Below, in pieces: positions 11,001-23,517 of a stretch of DNA of 64,000 bases. Position 1 is the stretch's first letter. Each line of letters begins with the position of its first letter. The DNA lies in assembly GCA_002189035.1 (NCBI GenBank), contig CM007989.1, forward strand, positions 4,495,001 through 4,559,000, read 5' to 3'. The notes under the pieces are model-generated. The model had not been told where the DNA came from and searched no databases. It saw nothing but the letters and a program-made list of their open reading frames with translations. The position numbers were made by a program, and so were the translations under genes. This DNA comes from Utricularia gibba (taxonomy: Eukaryota > Streptophyta > Magnoliopsida > Lamiales > Lentibulariaceae).

Positions 11001-14000
11001 AGATATATTTGACTCAGCATCATGAGGTGGTCCCTGCCTAGGTAAGCAAGAAGAGCGATTTTGTGAATTTTCAGAAATCCTGGCAAGATTAGTACAATGT
11101 GTAGCGTTCATTTCCTCCGCATGAAAATCTTTCTCGGTGTTAGTGTAGGTTTCATTAAGAATCTCTTCCAGGCATCCCAAAGCAGGCAACGATTCGAGTG
11201 ATAGTATATCAACAAGATTATGATGAATATGAATGTTCAGAAGAGGGTCAAGCCGAAAGTCATCAGAGTGCTCATCAACTAAGCTCAACGCCTCTCTATA
11301 GAGTGATATGGCTTGAGAAGTATCTTCCTTGATGATAGCAATGCCTGCAAGTCCATTCAATGCCACAACCAATTTCCTTAGAGCATCCTCACCTTCTAGC
11401 TTTGTCTTGCCAATTAAAATCTGCATTCCGGATACCTTTGTTATCAGGAAAAGTTCGACAAGAATTGAAAAAAGTTCATCATCATCAATTTGAGAAATAT
11501 TTACCGATAAAATGTCCTCCATAGTCATTGGTGACTTTTGCCAAGATCTTAAACCAGAACTTCCAACTTGAGGATGGCAGCAGGCTTGACGAAGCTTCAG
11601 GAGAGAGTTGAACAGCTTAGCTGCTTCCCTGGTGGTGATAGAATGTTGAATTGAAGAGTCAAACAGTATGCCATCTGGAAAAAAGAAAAGAATACAAGAA
11701 TCAGAGGCTCCATTGCTGGAGTGCTATGTGTGGAGCAAACTCTTTATTTTACTTAACCTGGGGTCATCTTATCATATAATAAATATGACAACAAACATTA
11801 AATACCTGATGATTTATCACTTTCAGCATCGTTCTTAAAACTTGCAACAACTTCTCGAGCAATATCAACACAACTTTCATGTTGCCTCTGGTAAAAGTGC
11901 TGCTCAATTGGAGAGAGAGTAAGCCAGGAAACACACTCCTCCTGAGGTGGAAGCTGTAGCTCATCCCAAACATGCACTTTTGAGGAGCGCCACATAAGTT
12001 GCTTGAAAAACTTATGGGTGAAAGAAATGGCTGCAGCATCACCTCGCTGAACAGATCCATACAGTAAAATTATGTAAAAAGAAATGCATCCACAAATAGG
12101 AATTTCTGATTGTATAATTCCTAATGTTACATATGAACATTAAAATTTATCGATATTATTTGTTCTGTCATGCGACTATTATCACATGGTTGGCATACTT
12201 TTCCCCTTAGTATTTTTATGGAGGTTCAGATGAAACGCATTCACAATAGTGGTTCATTTTTTTAAGTCTAGGGACACTTAGAATTTTCATACCTCATATG
12301 GACCAGAAATAACATCAGTCCACCATCTGAATACATCAAAAGGACTTGCACGGAGAAATCTCAACAGCCCATACAGGTCATCAAGTTCCCGCTGTATGGG
12401 AGTTCCTGTTATACACCACCTGTGTTTTGCATGTAATCGGAGTGCAAGTTCCGCAGCAGATGCTGCCCTACCTTCCACCATTTGAGCTTCATCAAGACAT
12501 ACTCTCCACCATAAGACTCTTGTGAGAAGAGTTGGCACAACAGGGTACCTATAACAAATTAGAGAATGTTATTAGAATTAACAAAAACATTAGAATTGCA
12601 TCATCAAAAGAATTTAGAAAGCGGAAAAAAGAGTATTTAGACACTACAAGAACATGCATCATGAGTATGGAAAACTAGGCCAATTAGTCAAGTTGTAACT
12701 CAGCATGCATTTCATGCTCTACGCAGCAAGCCCACCATGTTGCTTTACAATCTTCACTGCACAAATGTACAGCTAATGAATCGTCAACAGAAATTGAGTT
12801 GGGTCAACATTTAACTTACCTCTTCATATGCCTCAGAAAGCGCTGATCCCCTTCATGCCTTTGGGAATCATGTGGCAAATCCTCTTTTAGCACATCATAA
12901 GTTGTCAAAACAATATCAGCAGCTAAAATTTCATCAATATCGATGACAGGCACATCAGCAAGGGTAGTTCTCTTCGCTCCTTCATAAATGCAGACCTTCA
13001 ATGCGCCCAGATTTGTATGACTGTTGAATTGAATTGATGAACAACCATAATATAAGAAAAGCGTGGACTTTCATGAATACAAGCATGAAATTAAATAGAT
13101 ATATAGAAAACTCTGTTTTCAAAAAACCAAGGAAATGAAACAATGTAGAACTTTTCATAGCATGCAGCATGCCGAGTTCTCGACTTACAAAATTCACCAC
13201 TGTGATAACAAAACATAAATTTAAAATCAGCAATTCGTAAAAAAGTGGTACCGTAAGATCTCTGAATGCCATTGGAGCAAAATGGGAGTTGGACAAACTA
13301 TAAGAGTTGCACCAGTAGCAATTGGGGGTTGAGTGGCCTGCATAAGCATGATGCATGTCTGGCAAATAAATTCTTCATCCATCTCAATCACTTTGATTTC
13401 ATTCTTTTTTTTCTTGCACTTCTTTGAATGCCCAATTCCCAACTTCTCTTGATCAACATTCCCACTGTACCTGCATTTGTTTGTCTTTGGCGAGTACGCA
13501 ACACAATCAGCATGTTGCCAAGCATCACAAACATCACACTGCACCCACAGACCTTTATACTTGCTGCTCTCGGAAACAGCACCACATATGCACTCAACTC
13601 TCTCCCTTTTCAGTCGAGTGAATCTTTCATTTGGAAACTCATGCATTGTGGCATTAGAATTAACTGGAACTTTGACTGATGGCATCTGATTAGTTAGAAT
13701 GCAAGCAAGGAGCTCAACAGTTTTCCCCAAGCCCATTTCATCTGGAATATCAATACCAGAGCAACAAAGAGACAGCTACAGTTATTGTTATTTATTAACA
13801 GACTTAATCGCATAAAGTATTGTCAAAGTTTTATTAACACAGCTAGAATTGGACAATCACTACCAAGTTCCTTCAAAATTAAAAAAATAAAGAAAGAAAT
13901 CAATGTAAACTGTGAGGATTCCACACATTGCAAAATTAAAATCATTATAATCAAGAAGCCAGAAAAATAACAGCAAGAAGACTTCTCATAATAATGAGTC

Positions 14001-15366
14001 TGAAAAATATACATACCAGCAAGGATTCCACCAGAAACATATGCCAAGGAGCAGCCACGATTCAACGAAATACTCCCACTAGAAAAAAAGAAAAAAAAAA
14101 CAGAAATGTTGGCACTTTTGTCAGATTTGGTATCCAAAGGTATCAACATTCAAATTCTCAGAAGATTTAGAACTTTAGATAGCAGCATTGAGAAGATAAC
14201 CAAGGTAAGGTTTTTTATTCTAACGCACACAAAGCAAAATGCTGCAACAGATATGGAAAAGAAGCATACCTAAAGGGGTTAAAATAGATTCTTCTAGATG
14301 TATCTATCACACTAAGAGGCACACATAGAGGGAAAGCAATGCAACTTGTCTCGTTCCTACATGAAAGGTCCTCATCACCTTTCTCACGTTGTACCATCCA
14401 GTGAGCTGCACGTCTTTGGTATGGTCTTAGCTTTGGCAGCAAGTCAGGAAGGTGATTTTCCAACATGTTTGCGTCTCTGTTATGAAAGATTCTATTTTGC
14501 TGAGTCTCTTTGTATAATTATTCGAAAATGAAAAAAAATATACAGCAATCTTCTACCACCACTCACTTTGATGGCTTAATAGCTTCATAAAAGCTGGAAA
14601 CTTCAAACTTCATTGGTTTTATCTCGGAGGATTCACCATCCAGCACATGAGGTGCATCTATATCCATTTTAAGGGAACTACAGCCATATCTTGTTTCTGA
14701 CATCATAACTTCTGGCCTCAGCCATGCCATAACATTCATCATACTTTTTCTCCAGAGCTGTTTTGTATTATCAATGAGGGACTCACACTCATTGAACATG
14801 CTTTTTAGAATCTCAACCCGGATTCTTACGGGTGGCATGCTGTCCACTAATTCAATCCCCATATTTGGTCTGAGAGTGAAGTACTTTAAGCTACAAAGAT
14901 GGACTAGACCAGTAACTCCTCCCTCAGACCCATCAACGACTCCAGAAAGCATGACAAAATCCTTCTGCTGACCTTCGTGTGTTGATCTCAAAACAAATTC
15001 CAAACTTGTATTCTTCTCGGACAAAGCAGGCCAGTGGCCAAATTTCATACGTCCAAGATGCCCATTCAGATTACACAGTTTAAACCTTATGAAAAAGTTC
15101 GCATCTTCGTCAAATTTCTCAGCAAGTATATTCCCGCGAAACTCCTCGCCCACAATCAAGTTCAACAAAAGGATTTCTCCTATATCAAAGTGCTCCTCAC
15201 AACCCCTGCTTGACTTCTCAATCTCAACATAAAAGGGCTCGTCGACTTCCACGGATTTACCATCTTTTGCATCTGCACCATCACATTTCGTAACCTGAGC
15301 ATCAGAAACTTGCGGTTCTAATAATCCGCCAGACCGACGAGGCCTGAACTGCTTCCTTCTACCCAT
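8003..15366 (-). CDS. SHPRH: SHPRH-like SNF2 helicase / RING E3 ubiquitin ligase
   Basis: An 18-exon gene whose GT-AG exons join in one frame of 1662 codons. Exons, in order: 15366-14567, 14476-14270, 14078-14017, 13741-13252, 13020-12820, 12548-12293, 12046-11806, 11674-10887, 10736-10576, 10471-10255, 10180-9971, 9880-9764, 9619-9377, 9307-9124, 9052-8874, 8775-8624, 8558-8324, 8248-8003. Walker A (DEMGLGKT, about 357-364) is split by an intron. A PHD finger (about 407-486) follows it. Motif II is DEAQ (606-609). A C3HC4 RING (CPIC at 1369 to CPIC at 1410) sits before helicase motifs V-VI (ANGLNLLEAA; RVHRIGQ at about 1565-1571). This order (ATPase lobe 1 split by PHD, RING between lobes) defines the SHPRH/IRC20 family, nuclear enzymes linked to PCNA polyubiquitination and replication-stress tolerance. 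Arabidopsis At2g40770 is the counterpart. The start is the ATG of MGRRKQ; no in-frame break was seen. Function is inferred from family. Confidence 0.93.
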
Positions 15367-16076
15367 CTTCAAACATACGTATTCCTTCTAAACCCAGACA
15401 ATATCCCAACAAATAACTTCGATATGCAGATAGAAGCAAAGAAGAAATAGCAACCCAAACAAACATCAAGGAAAATGATTACTTGTGACACCCCCAAAGG
15501 TTGAACGTAACATCAATTAAAAAAAGGCCTCCTCCAACGCCTCATCAATCAACTAATCACTAATAATCAGTCCAAAACAGCGAAGAATGAAGTACCAACT
15601 TCCACGATTCAGAATAAAGATAGCCTAAAAGCTACAGAAATGTCGGAACACCCAATTGTTCCAGTATTCGGTAACTACTTGAAGCTTCTCAATCTCTAAT
15701 CTTCAAATTATGATCAGGACACGACTTTTTCCAGAATCAAGGAGCTCCATGCTCTCTCGCGCGTTCGCGAAGAAAAATATTCGTTTAATTGACCCAAAAT
15801 CAGTATCTCGGCCTGGACTTCTGTTGGATCCCATTTCATACCCGCGGACCCAGAGTAGGATGGGCTTGAGCCTCAGTAATGGGCCTGGTCCGTTTCCGTC
15901 TATTTTTAGAGGGCTTATGTAAGATCCGTGCCCATTGGGCTCAATCCACTAAGCGGCATCTGAATGTGGGCTCGTTCTGAGCCTGTGGCTCGTTTCTAAT
16001 CCTTTATGAAAGTGTTTCTAAAGATAATGTTAAATAATCCGCCTTATGAATTGAATAAGCATCTCTATCTAGGCAT
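15367..16076. promoter_or_regulatory. shared promoter region between SHPRH-like and rubredoxin genes
   Basis: About 710 bp separate the two divergent start codons, so both 5' UTRs and promoters must fit here. The left half is AT-rich; the right part (15750-15950) is richer in GC. I see no strong TATA box placed well for either gene. Shared regulation is an inference from geometry alone. Confidence 0.5.
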
Positions 16077-16646
16077 ATGCCACTCCGCTCGATAATGGCT
16101 TTCTCCACTCCCGGAGCTTCCGTTGCCTTTTTCACCATCTCCGGCCCCTCCCCGGCGTCACCGCGTGTGCTTCCGGCGAGTATCCGCCTCCCAATTCCGA
16201 AGCCCATTTGCAGACCCAGAATTATACTGAGATCAATAGACGTCTCCAAAGAAGACCAGCAGGAGCAGCCGATTTCTCTCCAAGAAGAAGAGCCCGAGGC
16301 GAAATTCGACAAGCGGAGGCTAGAGGAGAAATTCGCGGTGGTGAACACAGGAGTATTCGAGTGCAGATCTTGCGGTTACAAATACGAAGAGGCAGCAGGG
16401 GACCCCGGGTACCCGATTCCACCGGGGATGCCCTTCGATAAGCTCCCCGACGATTGGCGGTGCCCCACCTGCGGCGCATCGCAGACATTTTTCCAGAGCA
16501 AGAAAATGGAGATCGCGGGGTTTGCCCAGAATCAACAGTTTGGGTTGGGGGGCAACTCGCTCACCTCCGGGGATAAGGCATTGCTCATCTATGGCAGTTT
16601 GTTTTTGGGGTTTCTCTTCTTCTTGTCTGGTTACTTCATCCAATGA
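16077..16646 (+). CDS. RBD1: chloroplast membrane-anchored rubredoxin (RBD1-type)
   Basis: An intronless ORF of 189 codons from the first ATG, or 183 from the second ATG at 16095 (MAFSTPG), which looks more like a plastid transit-peptide start. Residues 1-60 are rich in Ser, Pro and basic residues with few acids, as expected for a chloroplast transit peptide. The rubredoxin domain has both iron-binding pairs, CRSC (96-99) and CPTC (129-132), with the typical GDP...PPG.PF..LPDDW between them. The C-terminus is one hydrophobic membrane span (about 168-187). This layout matches the thylakoid rubredoxin RBD1/RubA, which is needed for photosystem II accumulation in plants, algae and cyanobacteria. 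The alternative ENH1-type plastid rubredoxin is longer with an extra domain, so RBD1 fits better. Electron-transfer partners cannot be read from sequence. Confidence 0.9.
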   Translation: MPLRSIMAFSTPGASVAFFTISGPSPASPRVLPASIRLPIPKPICRPRIILRSIDVSKEDQQEQPISLQEEEPEAKFDKRRLEEKFAVVNTGVFECRSCGYKYEEAAGDPGYPIPPGMPFDKLPDDWRCPTCGASQTFFQSKKMEIAGFAQNQQFGLGGNSLTSGDKALLIYGSLFLGFLFFLSGYFIQ

Positions 16647-18200
16647 TCCATTGATGCAACACGATACTGGCAACTGTATTCCAATTTGCCTTACCCATGT
16701 GAACGAACGATCACAAGAAACAATCAAAATTTAAACTTATATTATCCAACTAATCAACACTCATCAAGTGTTATTCTGATAATCGCAGTTTACTCCAATG
16801 ATCTTAAATGGTGTGGTTAACCATTTGATATCTACCAATAGTGATGGTTCCACAACCCTATATTAATTTTTCCGCCAAATGTACAAAATTGATTATCTCT
16901 TTTCTGACCTGAACCTTAATGATTTTGAATTAGTATAATTCTAAGACTCTGATTTAGCTGACAAAAAACATCCTCAAAATTTTATCTCATCAGTCCTCTT
17001 ATTATGTTGATTCTCAAAGTTTTAGTAAAATAGAGTATGCCTTGAATAATGGTATCGAAGTTGAGCACAGGGAATTTGTGCTCATGGTGTGCAATATAAT
17101 ATACATTTACCATTCATTTACATTCCAAATATAATTAAATTCACCAAATTTCATGAAAAGTGATCAAAGTAAGTAAAAATCTAGAAAGCCAATAACACGA
17201 ATTTGATATAATAACAAGAGTGATGATTGATTCCTACTTTCAGATCACATTTCCACATTATTACAATTTGAAACAACTTATATTAACCCAATCATTTTCT
17301 AATGTTTTCGATACCAACACGCTCAAGATTTTTTAGTCATTTTACATACAAGTCCATCATTTTAAAAATAAATAAAATCATATTTATTCAATTCTATTGG
17401 TTTTTAGACAAGCATGTTGACCAAATCTACTTATGTTAAAGCTTTAGTCTACTTTCAAATCACATTTATACCTCATGTTTGTCACTTTTATTATCTTTAT
17501 GTTGACTTAGGGATGTTAATGGATCAGATATTATCCTAAATCAACTAAAACTGAATCCGTTTAAAAATCGATAATAAGTGATTCAAATTTAGATAAAAAG
17601 TTATAAGAATTAAATATAAATGATTTTGATCTAGATTTAAATTCAATGAACCGTTTATTTGAACCTGAATTGATTTTTTTATTTTTACATACATAATTTG
17701 TTTATTTTTCGTTATAATATATTGTATAAAAAAATATTTTTTTAATTCACAACATTTGATCTATTTTCATGAACATCTATTTCTACTCAAATATTAAAAT
17801 AGTAAAACAAGTAAACCTGTAAGCAGAACCAAACACCAAAACTTTGCCACGAACGATTCGTTCATAGGCCTGGAATTAGATCAATTTGGACAAGTACACG
17901 TCCAAAAATGCAGGAAATAAAATAAACATTTTAAAGTTTGAACTTCACGACTACTGTTTTCAAATCAAAACAGTATATTTTGGAGTTTGATTCCTTTGTT
18001 TGCTTTGAGTTACGTGACGTGCATAATGATTAAGCTATGGTGTTAAGATATTGTGAAATAGGCATTAAATATCTAGATTTAGTATATTTCTAAAAACTAC
18101 GAAAATATGAAAGGTCAAGCCTCATAACATTCATTTCTTACTCTAGGATTATGATAAATTACATATATATTTTATTAATTTTTGGATAATATTTAAAATT
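16647..18200. other. intergenic, AT-rich, nothing recognised
   Basis: Contains the 3' UTR of the rubredoxin gene (roughly the first 200-300 bp). After that comes AT-rich sequence with no ORF, RNA gene or clear repeat. Confidence 0.5.
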
Positions 18201-19450
18201 ATTGATGCGACTTGGGGTTGGTTGTTAGAGTGAATCTTATAATTGATTTTGTATCACTTATATTTATTATTTTTAGGAATCACCTAAATAGGTTTTGCAT
18301 TATTTTTATCTCAATTTTTTAAAGTTTTTATAAGAATTTTATATCTTTCATGCCATAATGATCTTTTTAGAGGGGAAGTGTGTTTTGTGATTTTTCAGGA
18401 TAATTTTGGCATTATTTGGAGGATTTTTGAGCTACTTTGATGGAGTTTAAGATTTAATATATCTGGATAAAGACTCGATCAAAGATTCTCGGATAAGATA
18501 ATATTCGTATCTTATTTTGGAAAACTTGGATCATAACCTAGAAGATATATATCAAATCTTAGAAGATCCGGATAAAAGATTTGATGTGAGCCCATTAAGA
18601 AATCCCGACAAATCTCCATCATTATATAAAAATCCAAACACGAAGATTAAAGGAGTTAGTCATCATGGACTATAAAAGAGTCAATTTAGGGTTTAGAGTC
18701 GAGTCTAGCATGTTTGGGATTACTTTCCTTTCGTTTTTCATCAACTTTTGTTGTTCAGAGTCAAGTATGCGCGTGTGATCACTTGCGGCTAAGGATCTGC
18801 TGTGAAGTCTTGCTTATGTAAGTCCTACGCGTGTAACTTTCTTACTATGTTTTTCAACATTTAATTTGATGATTGATTTTGTTTTTCACAACGTTTTCTT
18901 TACCAATGTGATCTTTAGTACCATATAACCTTAAGAGAGTGTGAGAGAATTAAAGTTTGGCCTCAAGCATCTAAAGAGAAGAGTTCAATCGGACATCGTT
19001 GGTAAAGTACATTCTGTCTAATTTGCTACGAGGTGAGAAGTATAGGAGTTAGATTTGGGTGTAGGGAAAACATGTGTTATCACAAGAGGTGAAAATGGTT
19101 TTGGTGGCGTGGTTGATTCCATAATCCCACAAAACAAGGAAGGATGCTATAACGGTCACCGAGTAGCACTATTTTAGCATAATACCTCCAAAGCTTATAC
19201 AAGCATGTTAATTTTCAAGATTTACACACACACAAGGGCGAGTTTCAAGTAAGGTGGATTTTAGATCAAATACCACTTTTCTTATTGTTTTCAAAACCGA
19301 ATCTTTCTTTTGTTTTCAATCTTTTAAGTCTTTGTTATGAAAAGAAAATTTCAATAACAATTTTCTGTAGATATGATCTTATTTTATTACTTCGCCGGTT
19401 TCTGTGCACTTGCAGAATTAACATTTGAATCCAACAAATTTTATAAAAGA
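18200..19450 (+). repeat. possible LTR-like repeat
   Basis: A stretch with a TATA-like 'gactataaaagag' near 18670, followed ~100 bp later by denser T-rich and mixed sequence. It ends in 'cggtttctgtgcacttgcag' (about 19396-19415), wording often seen near the 3' end of plant LTRs. I could not find matching target-site duplications or TG...CA ends, so this is a weak call. Confidence 0.3.
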
Positions 19451-19768
19451 TTAAAAAATTAGAAATTGGAAAATTTAGGTTTAGAATTTTATTTTAAAAA
19501 TTATATTATATAAAAATATATAATTAAAAATTATTGAATTTGATTCAATCAATTATAACAGAGAATTTAACCTAAATACAAGTAAATGGAAACCGTAACA
19601 TGCATTTCTTTGGGTTTTGCATCTGTCTCAAATGAAGTTCTCAACAATTTTATTGAATTATTATTATTATTTACTGGGAAGAAATTGTCGGTGACCTAGA
19701 CGCGAAGAATTTCCCTCCGTCGGAAAAACGAATATACTCCCTCTTGGAAGGTGGAAAGCGCCGCGTCG

Positions 19769-20949
19769 ATGGTGGGAGTGTTCTCCAACAAGATTGGAAG
19801 AGATGATCTGAAGCCCGGCGACCACATCTACTCTTGGAGGAGTTCCTATCTCTTCGCTCACCATGGTCCGTTTCTGTCAATGGTTTAAGGCCCTTTTTTT
19901 GTTGATCTGTGGTTGATCCCGAAATCCTGTTCTGGGTCGCACTGGGGGATCTCCGTTTACTTCTTTGTAGTGCTTTTGTGGCACAATTGCTGATCCTTGT
20001 GTCATTTTTGGTTTCTTGGTTCTAGGTAATTTCATATTTTGATTTAAATTAGCCTAATAGATTTCATTCGCCTAGAACCCTAGTTCCATGCTTGGAGAAG
20101 TAATCATGGCTTAAAGTCACCACTTTTTTGATTGTTTCGCGCGTTGGTCTGATGATGATTATGTGAAGGTTTATTCTTGTCTCAATGTTCACAGTTTTGT
20201 TGAATGATTTTTTGTGAAGTTTATTTCCTATTTCATTTCTTGCTCAGTAAATCACTGATCTTTAGGTTTCGAAATGTTCAGGAATTTATATCGGGGATGG
20301 AAATGTGATCCATTTCACACGTGGACCCGGGCATGAGATCGGTACTGGGACAGTACTGGACAGGTTTATCTATAGTTCATCCCCAACCCCGTCAAAGGTT
20401 GCCTGTCCCAGATGTGGTGATCAATCAGGGGCTAATGGAGTCATCTCCTCTTGCCTTGACTGTTTTCTCTACGGTGGTGAACTCTATTTATTCCAGTATG
20501 ATGTATCACCTGCATTTTTTATTGCCAAAGCTCGAGGAGGAACCTGCACTCTTGCCAAGTCTGATCCACATGATGTTGTAATCCACCGAGCTATTTATCT
20601 CCTTGAGAATGGTTTTGGTGGTTATAATCTCTTCAGGAACAACTGTGAGGACTTTGCCATATACTGCAAAACTGGCTTGCTTGTGTTCACAAATGTAAGC
20701 GTTGGTCGAAGTGGACAAGCATCCACCTTCCTTGCATTTGCTAGCGCTTTCGTGTCATCTCCTCTACGCTTCCTGAGCACAGGCCCGGTTGGCTTGGCCC
20801 TTGTAGGGGCCAGTGTTTACAGCCTTAGTCGATATGTCGCAGATATTGGGGTAAGAAGAGATGTTCGTCAAATCAGTGTTGAGGATCTTGTTGCAGGTAC
20901 TTCCGCTTTACAGGCAACAGAAGCAGAACCTCAACCCCAACCCCTCTAA
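19769..20949 (+). CDS. LRAT-domain (NC-domain) protein
   Basis: Two exons, 19769-19865 and 20282-20949, joined at a GT-AG intron that splits a Gly codon, give 254 aa starting MVGVFSNKIGRDDLKPGDHI. The NlpC/P60-related LRAT fold is shown by the GDHIYSW opening, the catalytic His in FAHHGIYIGDG (His31 or His32) and the Cys in FRNNCEDFAIYC (Cys154). LRAT-family proteins form acyl-Cys intermediates and act as acyltransferases or phospholipases; the plant members have no settled substrate. A CPRC...CLDC set (Cys 74, 77, 90, 93) lies between the catalytic His and Cys and could bind zinc. A hydrophobic segment near residues 185-210 could contact membrane. The start is chosen because exon 1 completes the domain. 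The spliced frame is continuous. Confidence 0.88.
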
Positions 20950-22657
20950 GAAAGATAATTCCTGGTGCATTTGCATCAAGGGTCTGTGTGCTCTCCATGT
21001 GCAAAGTTATTGCTAGACACTGTTGTCAATAATCCTCTGAACGCTTCTGTTTGTCGTTATTGAACTTCAATGGAAAGACCACACATTTCAGGAGCTTTGT
21101 TCCTAAGAACAGGATTTCCAGGAAATGATCACAACCTCTGAAGCCAAAGCCTTACTGATGAACAAATTGGTGGCATGCGGATCACCATTTATATTTCGAA
21201 TGTTGAGTTTTTTTCAAAATGATATATTATTAAAATTTCCTCCAAATTTGTTCATTTTCTCAAATTTCACTACGTTTGAACTCTAGGTTGTGTTTATTGT
21301 TGTCATATCGAATGTGCAAACACAAATTTGGGTGTTTATGTTTATTTATCAAACGAAAAATTTATTTATTTCATTTTTTTAAATTAATTGAAAAAAATTA
21401 TTTATATTCATTTATTTAAAATTAATGATTATTTATGAACGTTCATAAATACATATATTTATTAATTATTATACTTAAAATTAATTGATAAAAATATAAC
21501 AAAATTTATATAATTCAAATTTAAATTTAAAAATTTTATTTTAATAGGTTTATAATAAAATATATAATAAATAAAAATAATTAAATATTAATTTTATAAA
21601 GCAAAATATATCAATTTCTGCAATGATTATTGTTTTATTATCACAATTCTTTTTTTTAATTAAAATTTGATGTGATTCAACATAAACATAATATTTTCAA
21701 TAAATATTAGTATTTCATTTATTTCAATTGAAAAAAATAATCGAAAATCATTCATAACTGAATTAAATTATTAATAAAAATCATTCACATATATTATATG
21801 AATAATCACAATATATTACAATATTGATTAAGATAATATATTTTGTATCATTATTTTATATCAATTCAAAATAATAAATTTTGATGTAACATCAATATTA
21901 CAATGGAAGAAAATCAAGTACAATTGAATATAGATCTCGTTTGTATTTGTTCATTAAATTTATCAAATATGAATTTTATTTGTGTTTATTTATTTATATT
22001 CAAATGAAAATAAATTATCTTTGTTCAACCTAATATAATTCGAATATAAATTGTTCATTCATTATAATAATCTTTGCTATATTAGCATCTGAAATGCAGA
22101 ATAAAATTAAAATTAAAACCATTATACTTTAAAATATTAAAATTTTATAATAAACATTTATTTTGTATGGTATATTTTGGGGCAGGTGAGCTTTTAGGTG
22201 AAGATTGCTACCCGCACACCAGCCAAGGACTTCGGGTCGGCTACAAATTCAAAAATTAAGTTTGAGATTTTCTTTTTGATAGAATAACAGAAATTTGTTT
22301 ATTTTCTCCCTCATAATTTAAATCAAGTTTTACGATTACAATAAATTGATTTTTCAAGAAATTTTTAAATCAGAATGTATGATATTATAAATTGACATGA
22401 TGTGGAATGATAATTTGATTTCACATCACTGAAGTCGCGTTTTGAAGCCTACACGGGATTTACTTTTACACACGCTCTTGAAAGCCATCACCAGTTCCTC
22501 ACGCTTTTAGGCAAAAAGTCAAAAGAGAAGCTTCTTCTGCAACAAATCTATTCAATGGCTTTGACTTCTTCATAGAATTTTGTCTAATTTTCCCAGGCCG
22601 GAGAGTTCGTTTATACGCTACAATTTCCTCCCCCGTTCGACTCATTTTTCTAAGCCC
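20950..22657. repeat. AT-rich intergenic with dispersed AT-rich repeat
   Basis: After ~250 bp of probable 3' UTR, 21290-22080 is extremely AT-rich. It is full of 'tttatttattcaaa'-type words and 'gaacgttcataaat'. A similar stretch, apparently inverted, occurs at about 53030-53360. No coding signal. It probably belongs to a common AT-rich dispersed element, but its ends are not visible. Confidence 0.4.
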
Positions 22658-23517
22658 ATGGCTGATACTCCTAGAGTCCATCCGCTAGAAGGCCCCCGGA
22701 CGCCGAAACCATCGGCGCCGTTGATAGGGAGTGCCTCCGCGCGGTCGGAGCACGGGGACCCGGAGTGGCAGCAGTACTACACGCAGACGGCACCACCGCG
22801 GAAACGGAGGTGCTGCAGTTGTAAAAAATGTTTTTGCTGGACGTTGGGCTTGTTGGTCCTCGTGGTCCTGGCTCTTGGGACTCTGGCTGCCGTCGTCTAC
22901 TTCGTTTTCCGTCCCCGGCTGCCGGAATACTCCGTCGATTCGATCAGGATAACGCAGTTCAATACCCGTAAATTATCTGTTCATATATTTAGGCTTTTTT
23001 GTTTTAGAAAATATAAGCTCTTAGCAGTTATATCATAAGTATCCTTATTACAAACCAGCCAATTTATTGTGATTTTTCTTTTTCCTCAACAGATCCAGAC
23101 AACAGCTTGACGGCGACGTTCAACGCCGACCTAACGGCAACGAATCCAAACACAAGAATAGGGATATATTACGAGGGCGGGAGCAGCTTCACAGTCCTGT
23201 TCACAGGGACTGAACTCTGCCGGGGCTCGTTGCCGGTGTTTTATCAGGGGCACCGTAACACCACCACCATAAGTATGACACTGACCGGAGAGACGGCAGA
23301 CGGATCCGGGCTGCTGCAGAGAGTGCAGGCGCAGCAGCAGACCGGAGCTGTGCCGCTGGATGTCCGTGGTAGAGTTCCTGTGCGACTGAGATTGGGGGGC
23401 TTGAGACTGACGACGTGGAGGTTTCTAGTGAACTGCAGGCTGACTGTGGATGGCCTATCTACAGATGCTACCTTGCGCATCAGAGAGAGGACCTGTAGGA
23501 TCAGGTTCAGGCTTTGA
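22658..23517 (+). CDS. NDR1/HIN1-like (NHL, LEA_2 domain) membrane protein
   Basis: Two exons (22658-22967 and 23093-23517) join in frame to 244 aa starting MADTPRVHPLEGP. Layout is a Pro-rich cytosolic N-terminus (1-50), a basic Cys-rich stretch (RRCCSCKKCFC, about 51-60), a single membrane span (about 61-83), then a LEA_2-type beta domain with YSVDSIRI, a TATNPNTRIGIYYEG block and a C-terminal hydrophobic strand region. NHL proteins are plasma-membrane or plasmodesmal type II membrane proteins. NDR1 itself acts in pathogen signalling; many relatives are linked to stress with unknown biochemistry. The second start is used because upstream in-frame codons begin with TTG, not ATG. The specific NHL subgroup is not assigned. 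Confidence 0.88.

Noticed and set aside
12646-12658. 'cactacaagaaca' resembles a CACTA-type terminal motif
   Set aside because: It is a single short match in an intron of the SHPRH-like gene with no inverted partner or target duplication.
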